Source: Legionella worsleiensis (GTDB lineage: Bacteria > Pseudomonadota > Gammaproteobacteria > Legionellales > Legionellaceae). From it: a stretch of DNA of 64,000 nucleotides. The notes under the pieces are model-generated. The model did no database searches. It was not told where the DNA came from and worked only from the letters and a program-made list of their open reading frames with translations. The position numbers and the translations under genes are program-made. Positions 47,001-55,263 of the stretch are shown here, in pieces. Position 1 is the stretch's first letter. Every line of letters starts with the position of its first letter. The stretch is from the NCBI RefSeq assembly GCF_001467535.1, contig NZ_LNZC01000027.1, positions 348,090 through 412,089 of the forward strand, read 5' to 3'.

Positions 47001-49784
47001 CAATATCAATCCATTATTCAATCATCAGTAATCAAAACCGAACCATTTGCAATCAGTGAACAAGGAACAAACTACTCGTTGCCAACACAACAAATAGGCG
47101 ATTATTCTCTGAATGTCCTAGATAAAGAGAACAACATATTAAGCCAGGTTAAATTTACTGTAGCAGGTTCAAGCCAAACACCTCTGGCAAGAAATGCGGA
47201 ATTATCTATAAAGTTGAATAAAGATCAATATCTGGCCAATGAAGACATAGAAATTCAGATTACGTCTCCCTATACAGGCTCAGGACTTATCACTATAGAA
47301 CGAGACAAAGTTTATGCAACCCAGTGGTTTAAAACTGAAACACCAAATTCAGTACAGACCATTCGTATTCCTGCTGACTTTCAGGGTAACGGGTATGTTA
47401 ATATTGCATTTGTCAGAGACTGGGATTCGCCCGAATTATTCATCAGCCCATTAAGCTACGGTGTTGTACCCTTTACCGTAAATCATGATGATCATGATAT
47501 TAAAATAAAACTTGATACGCCCAAGGTTGTCAAACCTGGAGAAACGCTGAACATAGACTATCGTACGGATAAAACTGGAAAAATCATCGTCTATGCCGTA
47601 GATGAGGGTATTTTACAAGTTGGTAAATACGTTACCCCTAACCCATTGTCTTTCTTTTTTCAAAAACATGCTCTGCAAGTATTCACCCAACAAACTGTAG
47701 ATCAAATTCTGCCTAAATTCATTCAGGATCGAGAATATTCTGCGGCTGGTGGCGATGATGGTGAAGCAGACTTAGCCAGCAGGCTTAATCCCTTCAAAAG
47801 AAAAAATGAATTACCGGTAGTTTACTGGTCAGGAATTTTGGATACAGACGAAAACATTCACCATGTTTCTTTTAAAGTTCCTAATTATTTTAATGGCTCA
47901 ATAAAAGTGATGGCTGTTGCCGTTTCAAATGACTCTGTTGGTGCCGCAGATACCTCAGCCGAAGTAAGAGGTGATTTTATAATCAGTCCTAATGTACCCA
48001 CATTTGTTGCTCCAGGAGATGAATTTGAAATCAGCTCCAGTGTCGCAAACAATATCAAGAACTCTGGAGATCACACACCAATTACCGTTCGAGTTACACC
48101 AAGCCCAGAGCTGGAAATTATAGGCGAAGCGGAGCATACTCTGGAAATCAGAGAAAGTCATGAACAATTGGTTCGCTTTAAAGTTCGTGCCAAATCACTA
48201 CTAGGCGCAGCCAAAGTGACCTTTGTCGCCAGTGCTGGTGATAAAACCAGCACAATGAATGCGACACTTAGTGTGAGACCTGCAACACCTTTCTTTACAC
48301 AAATTCAAAGTGGTCAATCCCAAAACGCCAAACAAACATTAGATATCAGCCAATCTTTATATCCAGAGTACCGCACTGTAGATGCAACTGTATCCACAAG
48401 TCCGCTGATAATGGTATTTGGCTTAAAGACCTACCTGGATAATTACCCTTACGGTTGCACGGAGCAGCTCACCAGTAAAGCCCTGCCCTTACTCGCTATG
48501 AACGGCAAGAGCTGGTTTAACACAAATTACGATGAGATTAACAAAGGCATCAATTCAGCCATTCAAATGCTAAGCCAGAGACAGATGTCTAACGGGGGAT
48601 TTAGTTACTGGCCTGATTTGATGGATAATCAAGGCAATAATTTTAGTAGCGTGTATGCCATGCATTTTTTAACAGAGGCAAAAAATCAAGGGATCAATGT
48701 CCCCAAAGAAATGTTTTATAGCGGTATTAATTACCTCACCGAGCTGGCAAGTCGTAATGTTTCAACTATGGATGAGGCTCGCATACAGGCTTATGCGATA
48801 TATATTTTGACCAGAAACGAAATAGTCACTACAAATTATCTGGCAAATCTGCAACTGTATTTACAAAAAGACAGTACTCAAGCCTGGAAAAAAGACATTA
48901 CTGCTGCATACATTGCTGGGTCGTATCAACTCCTTAAAAGTTACAACGATGCATCTCGCCTAATCAGCCAGTATTCAATACACAACAACACCTATGATAA
49001 TGATTTTTATAACAGTGCGATTGCAGATGCTCAATATTATTACATTGTAGCGAAACACTTCCCTAACCTGCTACCAAAGATTGGAAATAAGCTGCTTATG
49101 GAGTTAGTCCAGGCAATAAGTAGTGAGAGCATTAATACCGTCTTATCCGGTTATGCCAGTTTGGCAGTAGCCGCATATCCTGATGGTGATTCTAATGACC
49201 CATCCGCTTTGACTTTAAGTAAAGTACTGTTAAACAATCAAACTCAATTAGTGCCAGCTGAACAAACAAACTATCAAAACCTTTCTGTAGACACTAATAT
49301 CAAGCAAATCAACATAAGTAATCCCAAGCAGCTCAACTATTTTTATCAGCTGGTGCAATCTGGTTTTGATAAGACCCTATCTTCTTCGCCAACCAGTCAA
49401 GGCATAGAAATATTCAGAGAATATCGGGATGACAAGGGAAATGTGATTCAATCCACCTCCATGGGTAATGAAATTGAAGTACACATTCAAATTCGAGCTT
49501 TGGATAATTCTTATTACACCAATATCGTTATCGAAGACCTACTGCCAGGCGGGTTTGAAGTTGTCCGGGACTCGGTGAAAACTGATACCATGAATTTTGT
49601 CGATGCCCGTGAAGATAGAGTTAATTACTTTGGAAGTTTAGACACAACGACCAAAGAGATAGTCTATAAAATAAAGGCCATCAGCGCTGGAACATACACT
49701 GTACCGCCTGCTTTTGCAGAATCAATGTATAACCCTAGGATCAAAGCTCAAGGAACAGCAGCAAAAATTACCGTTACTCAATAA
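44034..49784 (+). CDS. Bacterial alpha-2-macroglobulin (YfhM-like)
   Basis: 1916 residues. An N-terminal helix (VFWGLTLILITGICAVCY) anchors it in the inner membrane, without a lipobox. Repeated macroglobulin beta-domains fill most of the chain; the A2M region with VFSDRGIYRPGDTIHAGM is at about 690-710. The thioester site YPYGCTEQLTSK (Cys1475) is intact, followed by the alpha-helical thioester domain. Such proteins trap attacking proteases in the periplasm. It is divergently arranged with pbpC, with about 160 bases between starts, where shared control is likely. Confidence 0.95.
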   Translation: MNKKPINSIVRFIASIFTSLFGTLNWNSPPWLLKIRQKKQKSPKVFWGLTLILITGICAVCYANYWYKTQFQPIYTSASIKTPDISKKENDFIPENLIIDFGIRTNAFNFQSVAPINMIGKTVTEGITINPAIAGEWMWESDSQLIFKPSQDWPAGQEYTIHFAQTFFAPGTKMEHYDVSFSTKPFAATLSDLRLYQDPVNSEHRTIEATVQFNFPVNPETLEKNTSVILQDTQQGTAQSVGRPIKFTYTLDEDKRTAYLHSEFIKIKKNTQLVQIILDKKIASSTNSAIIGTQLEYSLVIPDTSNFLKVLTASAEIIKNQQDKAEQVLTIETSLGVNEHEFNKSVHIYLLPLDRPANAIESAKTNYYWQNPGEVTPDILALATPLTKEAIPAEHNYSTLHSFKFVAQPTRFIYIKIDKGMKGFGDFTLKYDYTAVIPVPSFPKEISFLHKGSLLALSGEKKLSVLVRGVTAVKFDFARVLPDNINQLVTQTQGDFNNPYFINPNFSEQNISQIFSETQHFYSTDPSKQEYTALDLSKYLSFDTDTSGPKGLFLLKATEWNTTYNYALDANASRLILITDMGMIVKDNNDGTHDVFISSITQGTPVADATVTILGKNGLPILSRITNDQGRASFPSLKDFVADREPTVYLASLDNDVSFIPFNNYNRQLNFSKFNIGGIYTYNEDSQSLSAFVFSDRGIYRPGDTIHAGMIVKQTYAQSQPAGLPLQATVVDSRGTTVKEERLILNDSGYMELDFTTLATSPTGQYTINLYLVQDEHARNLLGSTSITVSEFQPDRMRIASNLTERNINGWISPDGLKAYVSLWNLYGAPATDRTIKAKILLTPQEINFSKYPDYRFVDPLFDPKKPPKVFTESLTDKITDDKGEAVFDLNLERYDQAAYKLTFFAEGFEANGGRSVTSQSQALISPLSFFIGYKPDGDLSFIKYESKRTIQYIAINPELTQEEVNDLKIQLISLHPVTTLVKKADGTYQYQSIIQSSVIKTEPFAISEQGTNYSLPTQQIGDYSLNVLDKENNILSQVKFTVAGSSQTPLARNAELSIKLNKDQYLANEDIEIQITSPYTGSGLITIERDKVYATQWFKTETPNSVQTIRIPADFQGNGYVNIAFVRDWDSPELFISPLSYGVVPFTVNHDDHDIKIKLDTPKVVKPGETLNIDYRTDKTGKIIVYAVDEGILQVGKYVTPNPLSFFFQKHALQVFTQQTVDQILPKFIQDREYSAAGGDDGEADLASRLNPFKRKNELPVVYWSGILDTDENIHHVSFKVPNYFNGSIKVMAVAVSNDSVGAADTSAEVRGDFIISPNVPTFVAPGDEFEISSSVANNIKNSGDHTPITVRVTPSPELEIIGEAEHTLEIRESHEQLVRFKVRAKSLLGAAKVTFVASAGDKTSTMNATLSVRPATPFFTQIQSGQSQNAKQTLDISQSLYPEYRTVDATVSTSPLIMVFGLKTYLDNYPYGCTEQLTSKALPLLAMNGKSWFNTNYDEINKGINSAIQMLSQRQMSNGGFSYWPDLMDNQGNNFSSVYAMHFLTEAKNQGINVPKEMFYSGINYLTELASRNVSTMDEARIQAYAIYILTRNEIVTTNYLANLQLYLQKDSTQAWKKDITAAYIAGSYQLLKSYNDASRLISQYSIHNNTYDNDFYNSAIADAQYYYIVAKHFPNLLPKIGNKLLMELVQAISSESINTVLSGYASLAVAAYPDGDSNDPSALTLSKVLLNNQTQLVPAEQTNYQNLSVDTNIKQINISNPKQLNYFYQLVQSGFDKTLSSSPTSQGIEIFREYRDDKGNVIQSTSMGNEIEVHIQIRALDNSYYTNIVIEDLLPGGFEVVRDSVKTDTMNFVDAREDRVNYFGSLDTTTKEIVYKIKAISAGTYTVPPAFAESMYNPRIKAQGTAAKITVTQ

Positions 49785-49792
49785 TTCGCTTT

Positions 49793-49824
49793 ATAAACAG
49801 GTAGGCTTTTGCCTACCTGTTTAT
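49793..49824 (+). terminator. Strong hairpin after the alpha-2-macroglobulin gene
   Basis: ATAAACAGGTAGGC and GCCTACCTGTTTAT pair perfectly over 14 bases with a TTTT loop, nine bases after the stop. The 3' side ends in TTTAT. It probably ends transcripts from both convergent genes. Confidence 0.75.
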
Positions 49825-49882
49825 GTAAATAAAAAAACACCCGCATGCTAAATACTTACATTGGGACATAATCAACAGCCGT

Positions 49883-50683
49883 TTATTGAGTTAACATACC
49901 ACGCCAGGGAGGATTATTTCCCAATAAAACTTCAGGATCAAAACCAAGAACGCTCATTCTGTTCCATTCTCTCTTAAGGTATCCAGCCTCATCTTTTACA
50001 GCGCGTTCTTCATTGACCTTAGTAATCTGTCCACAATTATCAAAAGGAGCATAGGTATATGAATTACAAATAACACCATCCAGTTCACGATGATCCCCCA
50101 TTTTACTAAACCATTCTTCAACGAGAAGCGGTCTTTCAGGATTTAAAGCAGGATCGAATACGTAAATGGAACCCATATAATTTACTGCGGTGGATACATG
50201 ATACCACCAACTAACAAATCCATCCGGGGCAAAGGATGTCTGGAGCACAAGATCGCCGAAGACAAAAATTTTAGCAGGTTTTACCCAATAATCCTGTTCT
50301 ATTTTGAATGCAGATAAAGCTGCTCGTGCAAAACAACCATCATCAGGATACAGCCAACTAATCCTTCGTGCAAAATCGGGTTTGTCATCAACATACAAAT
50401 AACGTGTATCGCGAATCAATTGAAATAAATTCATCATTTCTTCATAAGTCACGACCACTGGAACCGTACTGAAATCCATTTGCTGTACAGGTACCTTTTT
50501 ACTCACCGGTGTTTCCCTGGCCAATAATGATTTTCTTTGCGAATCAGGAATACTAGCCTCAACTCGTTTAATTGCTTGCGAAAATGATTCGTGAGGGGCG
50601 CGTTTTGATGAAACAAGCAAATCAGAAGATCCGGAAAAAACGAAAAACGGAAAAAGCATCAACAAAGAAAAGAGTATTTTCAT
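49883..50683 (-). CDS. Exported protein-glutaminase-like enzyme
   Basis: 266 residues; AGGAG six bases before the ATG. Signal peptide MKILFSLLMLFPFFVFS. The central domain carries Cys117 in YPDDGCFARA, His162 in WWYHVSTAV and Asp177 in YVFDPAL, which is the order and spacing of the catalytic triad of Chryseobacterium protein-glutaminase (Gln_deamidase family). That enzyme deamidates glutamine side chains in proteins. Export in Legionella could be through type II secretion. The assignment is from motif reading only. Confidence 0.75.
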   Translation of the reverse strand: MKILFSLLMLFPFFVFSGSSDLLVSSKRAPHESFSQAIKRVEASIPDSQRKSLLARETPVSKKVPVQQMDFSTVPVVVTYEEMMNLFQLIRDTRYLYVDDKPDFARRISWLYPDDGCFARAALSAFKIEQDYWVKPAKIFVFGDLVLQTSFAPDGFVSWWYHVSTAVNYMGSIYVFDPALNPERPLLVEEWFSKMGDHRELDGVICNSYTYAPFDNCGQITKVNEERAVKDEAGYLKREWNRMSVLGFDPEVLLGNNPPWRGMLTQ

Positions 50684-51366
50684 AACAGCTCCTATTCATG
50701 GTGTGATTTTCAAACTCACTGACTGCAATATAAAATTCATCCTTGTTCCTTTTCATAATTAACACGGAGCCGTTAAACAAACTGGCTGAGAGTTTAATAA
50801 AGCACAGCGCCATAAAGCTGTTAAATAATCTAAAAATTAAGTGAAGTGTTTTACTGATCGCAATTTAAATGAACTATATGCATCATCTCAAACACAAAGA
50901 GGAATCTCCTCATTACGCTCGAAATAGACCTTATTTAAATGACTATCCTCATTAGCACGTTATTATTTGCAATAAAAAACGAGCAAATCATAGAAAATTA
51001 TAGCTTAATTATACGAAGTTGGTTTGCTGATGACAGACTTACATGAAAAAAAATACGCTTACTGATCTTAATATGATCGAGTATCAGGTAGATAGGGAGA
51101 GGAGAAAACTTGGCAAGCTCAATTAAGTAGGTGGAAAGTTACAAAAATTAAATCAACAGTATAGTAAGGTTCAAATTACCTCGTCTTCAATCCCTATACC
51201 CAAAGATATGAAAAAGATGGTTTCCCAGCCAAGAGAGCCTGCACCTAAAAGAAGTACTCAGCATGACATATCTGAAAAGTTATCTGTATCTTTAATAACG
51301 ATTTACAGCATACAGCTCACATCATAAAGTAATACAGCAGCTTGAAACAAACGAAGCTAAATGTGT
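50684..51366. other. 683-base gap with repeat and gene-remnant traces
   Basis: No complete gene is seen. A GAGGAATCTCC-type repeat lies at about 50894-50930 in reverse orientation. From 51110 a short stretch, CTCAATTAAGTAGGTG, resembles one at about 35028-35045 upstream of the DDAH gene. An open fragment without a start is described separately at 51136-51327. The rest is AT-rich and shows nothing I can name. Confidence 0.5.
51136..51327 (+). pseudogene. Possible gene fragment (63 codons, no start)
   Basis: One frame is open from 51127 to a TAA at 51325-51327 and reads KLQKLNQQYSKVQITSSS then IPIPKDMKKMVSQPREPAP, a polar chain with protein-like composition. The frame is closed upstream by a TAA at 51124-51126 and has only internal ATGs. 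It could be the end of a lost gene, or chance. Confidence 0.25.
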
Positions 51367-52086
51367 TCAACTGATGATCCATTCAATCTGTTTTTTTAGA
51401 TCAATAGAAATTTCTGATAACTCTTCAAGATCATAATCCATGTAAGGATTTTGTGTTGGTTTGCTTCTTTGATGATTTTTTATCTGCTCATCACGAACAT
51501 GATGCAACCATTCAATTTGAGGAGAAAATAAATGCAACATTCCTTCAAGCCATTTATCTAAAACCTGCCAATAAGGATCATCAGCTAATGTCATTTTATA
51601 GCGTTTAAGAAAATAGGAAATATGATCTGCATCATACCAAATTTCGGAGGTGACCCAGCGATTTACGGTAAATAAACGAATGGGCAAACCAAATTGATTC
51701 ATTCCTATTGCAACAAGATGAGTCATCGGGTTATCTATGTATCTATCCCAGTCAGACAAAGCTGCTGGCTTGATGCGTTTGGGAATGTGTTTGTATCGAA
51801 TAAAACAGTGAAAATGGCCATGTTCCGTGCTGTCGTAGTTCTCTCTATGGCAATGATAAAAATACTGAGATCCTGTGCTGTGATCTATTCTGTCTCCCTT
51901 GGGATAATGGCTCATGCGTTCATGCTTACGCTTTTTCCTTAGCGTATAATGCAGGATGTTTTTTCCTTTAGAAGTAGTCATTTGCTGTTGCGCTTCGAGA
52001 ACCTGGGTTGCGTAACCTAAAAAAACATTCTTTCGCCATTTGCTTAATTGGGGCAATACAAAATCAGTTTCAGTTGTCATATCCAT
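51367..52086 (-). CDS. His-rich protein paired with the Cys-rich peptide (DUF6969-like?)
   Basis: 239 residues, no signal peptide. A central cluster HSTGSQYFYHCHRENYD then STEHGHFHCFIRYKHI holds eight His and two Cys, suggesting metal binding. Two tryptophan- and aromatic-rich regions follow (VNRWVTSEIWYDADHISYF; DDPYWQVLDKWLEGMLHLF). From memory this resembles an uncharacterised DUF6969-type family, not verified. It follows the Cys-rich peptide gene by 57 bases with a terminator between, so it should be expressed by read-through from that gene. Confidence 0.65.
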   Translation of the reverse strand: MDMTTETDFVLPQLSKWRKNVFLGYATQVLEAQQQMTTSKGKNILHYTLRKKRKHERMSHYPKGDRIDHSTGSQYFYHCHRENYDSTEHGHFHCFIRYKHIPKRIKPAALSDWDRYIDNPMTHLVAIGMNQFGLPIRLFTVNRWVTSEIWYDADHISYFLKRYKMTLADDPYWQVLDKWLEGMLHLFSPQIEWLHHVRDEQIKNHQRSKPTQNPYMDYDLEELSEISIDLKKQIEWIIS

Positions 52087-52100
52087 ATCTGTATAAAAAG

Positions 52101-52125
52101 AAAGAGGTAGTTATACTACCTCTTT
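52101..52125 (-). terminator. Intrinsic terminator between the Cys-rich peptide and its partner
   Basis: On the minus strand AAAGAGGTAGT pairs with ACTACCTCTTT (11 bases, three-base loop) and CTTTTT follows. It lies 19 bases after the peptide stop and 15 before the next start. Partial read-through would give much more peptide than partner, as in many precursor-enzyme operons. Confidence 0.8.
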
Positions 52126-52143
52126 ATTGGAAAAAACTAATGA

Positions 52144-52338
52144 CTAGTCGCCACTGCAACCGCCACAGCCTTTGCATCCATTGCAACCTTTACAACCATT
52201 GCATCCCTTGCAGCCTTTACAGCCTGAACAAGTAGCAGCAGAAGGAGTAGATGTATCATCAGCATATGCTACAGACACCATAGGAGCTGAGGATAAAGCA
52301 GTTAACAGTGCAGCTACAGCCATTGTTGATTTTTTCAT
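52144..52338 (-). CDS. Exported Cys-rich peptide with nine-Cys CxG repeat
   Basis: 64 residues; AAGGA nine bases before the ATG. Signal peptide 1-26 ends in VAYA. After a short Asp/Ser/Thr/Pro linker, Cys occurs at every third residue from 37 to 61 (nine Cys), mostly as K-G-C or N-G-C, ending in SGD. It could bind copper or other soft metals, or be the precursor of a modified peptide. It is unlike bufferin (DUF2282) sequences, and no DUF692-type enzyme is adjacent. The partner gene downstream is separated by an intrinsic terminator. Confidence 0.85.
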   Translation of the reverse strand: MKKSTMAVAALLTALSSAPMVSVAYADDTSTPSAATCSGCKGCKGCNGCKGCNGCKGCGGCSGD

Positions 52339-52669
52339 AATATTACTTCCTTGATAGTTAAAGGTTTTTATTTAGACCCAATAAGATATTAGCAAACAAA
52401 TCAATAATTTTCTTCATTTTTATAAAAAAAAATAGGCCAAGCGATCATCTTTACAGAAATAGACTAACCTCGGTTGCCAGGAGGGTTATCCCATTAAAAA
52501 TATGCTATCATTTCGAGCAGTAGTGAGGAATCTCCTGCAAAGGGATACGTTCTTACTTAGAGCACTACCAATAAATACATATCAAGAGTTGCGTCGCCGC
52601 TACCCGCTTTTTTATGATGATGGCCTATTTTTAATAGGTCAGTACTGCGATTGCGAGCGAAATCGCTTG
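52339..52669. other. 331-base gap upstream of the Cys-rich peptide gene
   Basis: No gene is seen. A GAGGAATCTCC-type repeat (CGAGCAGTAGTGAGG and following) lies at about 52513-52540. The remainder, near the peptide gene, is AT-rich and should hold its promoter, which I could not place with confidence. Confidence 0.5.
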
Positions 52670-53515
52670 TCATGATAATTCTTTTTGAGATAGTTTAAGT
52701 ATTATTTTATCAAGTAATCGAGTAGGAAGCAGACGTTTTACCGCAATCAACAAATAAGCAGGTAAAGTTACTGGATATTTTGCTTTAGGTCGTTTTGCCT
52801 CAACAGCATGAATCAGTTTTCTAATCACTGCCTCAGGTGTTTTGGTAAAAATCGATTCAGATTTTTTCTGTTTGTAGCTTTTGAGCATGATGTCGTACTG
52901 TTTTTTAAAAAAACTGTTTTTCCTGTCTATGTGGTGCAAACTGACATCCACGGCATTATCTCTGAATCGACTCTCAATAGGTCCAGGCTCAATGGTAATG
53001 ACGTTTATTCCTGAAGAATGCAACTCCAATCTTAACGTATCACTAATTCCTTCTACGGCATATTTTGAAGCATTATAAGCTCCTCGCATGGGCATACTGA
53101 CGATTCCCAATATGGAGCTTATATTGATGATTCTCCCTTGTCCCTGTTTTCTCATTACAGGTACAGCAAGATTGGTTAGTTCCACTAAGCCAAACACATT
53201 CGTTTCAAACTGTTGCCTAATCACGGCTCTACTTATATCCTCAAGAGCACCCGCCTGACCATAACCGGCGTTATTAATCAGAACATCCAGTCGCCCTGCA
53301 GTACACCTCATTAGTTGCGAAAATCCGTCGATAATAGATGCCGAATCACTGACATCCATAAGCAGCGCTTCTATGCCTTGCTCAATTAATCGGTTGACAT
53401 CGTCAATTTTTCGACATGATGCGATAACTCTATGCCCTCTCTTTTTTAGCGCAACAACAGTGTCATACCCTATTCCGCTGGAACAACCTGTTATAAAAAT
53501 AATTTTTTCTTCCAT
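52670..53515 (-). CDS. Short-chain dehydrogenase/reductase
   Basis: 281 residues from the ATG at 53515, which has AGGA eight bases upstream; the ATG at 53524 is too near it. Classical SDR motifs: TGCSSGIGYDT (cofactor), NNAGYGQAG, and YNASKYAVEG (catalytic Tyr and Lys), with the catalytic Ser in NISSILG. The Arg after the first Gly-rich loop (ASCRK) favours NADP(H). Substrate unknown; a C-terminal helix is amphipathic and could touch membrane. Confidence 0.9.
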   Translation of the reverse strand: MEEKIIFITGCSSGIGYDTVVALKKRGHRVIASCRKIDDVNRLIEQGIEALLMDVSDSASIIDGFSQLMRCTAGRLDVLINNAGYGQAGALEDISRAVIRQQFETNVFGLVELTNLAVPVMRKQGQGRIINISSILGIVSMPMRGAYNASKYAVEGISDTLRLELHSSGINVITIEPGPIESRFRDNAVDVSLHHIDRKNSFFKKQYDIMLKSYKQKKSESIFTKTPEAVIRKLIHAVEAKRPKAKYPVTLPAYLLIAVKRLLPTRLLDKIILKLSQKELS

Positions 53516-53662
53516 GCGAATCATCCTAAAATTAAAGTCGCATAATACGTTTAAATGTCAATCAGCTCGAGTGCTGTTCTCAATACCAAAAGCAAAAAAT
53601 TAAACCATATTGATCAAAATAGTCTATAATTTCAATCAAAGAACAAAAACAAGGTGACGGCG

Positions 53663-53977
53663 ATGAAAACGAATACACAACAACAAAATAGTGCTTGTGC
53701 TGCAATGACACTTATGGGAATAGTTCTGTGCACCCTGCTGCTCTGCGCTTCCCTACACGCAAACACTCAATCGCCAACGCTTAAAAACATTCAACTGGCC
53801 TATTTTATAGGATATCACAGTTACACCAGAAATCCTGGTATAAATCCTGTACCTGCACCGCAAGTCATAAAAGGTGCACATTGGACACAGTGGCAATCGA
53901 CAGGGAATTACTGCCAAAAAAAATGTTTAGTAGATGATTGGACTGGGCTTATTATTCAGTGTCAAAGAAGATGTTAG
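53663..53977 (+). CDS. Small exported Cys-containing protein
   Basis: 104 residues from the ATG at 53663 with AAGGTGA upstream; GTG at 53654 is an alternative. A signal peptide-like hydrophobic stretch (MTLMGIVLCTLLLCASLHA) is followed by a 70-residue mature part with four cysteines near the end (YCQKKC, IIQCQRRC). No family recognised. Two disulphides are likely after export. Confidence 0.65.
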   Translation: MKTNTQQQNSACAAMTLMGIVLCTLLLCASLHANTQSPTLKNIQLAYFIGYHSYTRNPGINPVPAPQVIKGAHWTQWQSTGNYCQKKCLVDDWTGLIIQCQRRC

Positions 53978-54006
53978 ACATTAGAACTTTTCAAACCCAG
54001 ATCATC

Positions 54007-55215
54007 CTATTGGGCAGGTTCCAAACAACTGGGCTTCATCATGGCTCTCCAATGATCTTCAGCAGAAGAACCCCTTCTATTCCAGAATGATGGGAGTAAT
54101 GACTCCGAATATAACCTGGAAGGCAGACTGTATGCCTGACTGAAACGCTCATCAGAAATTAATCCCATCTTGAGATCACGATTGTGTTTATAATACCGAC
54201 AATGAATAAGATGGTAGCTTTTCTCAAGATGTGATGACAGAGGTCTGGGTTTATATTGTTGTTGCTTTGTTATTGTATCCAAAAGATCGCTGCGCTGTTT
54301 TACTTGTTCAGAAAGGATCTCCTGATTCTGTTCCAGGTCTTTGGATATTCTTTTGTTTTCTTGCAACAAACTGATCAAATAGCGGTTTCCAGACACTAAA
54401 TCACCAGGAACGGACTGATGATGGTCAACACATTGAAATAGATCTCTAAACGTACTGTCATCATCCAGTTCTTTTTGTAATCTGCTGATTTCTCTGCGCA
54501 CCTGTTTTTTTCTGCTTTTTAAAACGATATCTTGCTCACGAATGTGAACAATAGATTCATTTATCATGGCAATGGCATGATAAATGAGGATTAATGGTGA
54601 AAAATCCGCCTCGTTAGTTCGATTTTTTATAAAACTTCTCAGAGCAAGATGATTTTTACTTGGTGAATTTAAATGACATAATTCGTTATAACTGTTTTGA
54701 ATATTCTGCGGCAAACCCCGAACTAAATCAGGACTTGCTATCAATTGCAGATTGGTAAAAACTAGTAAAAACCCCTCATAACAATGACGACTTAACAACA
54801 CATCTGCTATTTCAATCCAGCGTCTGAAGGCATTAAGTTTCGCATCAGGACTGTCTTGATGTTGTAAAATATCCTTTTTTAAAAAATATTCTAGCTCGTT
54901 TCTCAACGTAAAATACTTATTTTGATGAGCACTCGATTTATCTTTGCATTCAAATCCCTTAGGATCTTTAAAATCTTCCTGAGTTAATCTTACGAAGGCT
55001 TCCCTTAATTTAAAATCTATAAGCGTAGCATAGTCTGTTACGATTCTGTTTTCTATGTAACCATAAAGGGCTTGATTTTTTTTCGAGCCGGCTATTGATT
55101 TTTGCACTGATGTACTAACTATGGCTTTATCCAACTGCTCCGAACACAAAGGATCGAATAAAAATTGAAGGTTGCCTCTTTGACTCAACCACTCAAGAAA
55201 TACATTGCTGGGCAT
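54007..55215 (-). CDS. RasGEF-domain-like protein, candidate effector
   Basis: 402 residues; AAAGGAG nine bases upstream. Residues about 65-235 match the pattern of the CDC25/RasGEF fold: the FRRWIEIADVLLSRHCYEGF helix, VFTNLQLIASPDLVRGLP with the hairpin-helix region, and FSPLILIYHAIAMINES near the end. Residues about 235-330 are a coiled coil. RasGEF domains catalyse GDP release from host Ras-family GTPases and are known from Legionella effectors. It lies 48 bases downstream of fliK on the same strand. Sequence similarity is weak, so this needs a profile search. Confidence 0.62.
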   Translation of the reverse strand: MPSNVFLEWLSQRGNLQFLFDPLCSEQLDKAIVSTSVQKSIAGSKKNQALYGYIENRIVTDYATLIDFKLREAFVRLTQEDFKDPKGFECKDKSSAHQNKYFTLRNELEYFLKKDILQHQDSPDAKLNAFRRWIEIADVLLSRHCYEGFLLVFTNLQLIASPDLVRGLPQNIQNSYNELCHLNSPSKNHLALRSFIKNRTNEADFSPLILIYHAIAMINESIVHIREQDIVLKSRKKQVRREISRLQKELDDDSTFRDLFQCVDHHQSVPGDLVSGNRYLISLLQENKRISKDLEQNQEILSEQVKQRSDLLDTITKQQQYKPRPLSSHLEKSYHLIHCRYYKHNRDLKMGLISDERFSQAYSLPSRLYSESLLPSFWNRRGSSAEDHWRAMMKPSCLEPAQ

Positions 55216-55263
55216 TACGTTAAACTCCTTTTAATATCAATCCCTTTGAGATGATTCCATTCA

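Noticed and set aside
52144..52338. CRISPR-like repeat on the plus strand
   Set aside because: The short periodic GC pattern is the codon repeat of the Cys-rich peptide; there are no spacers.
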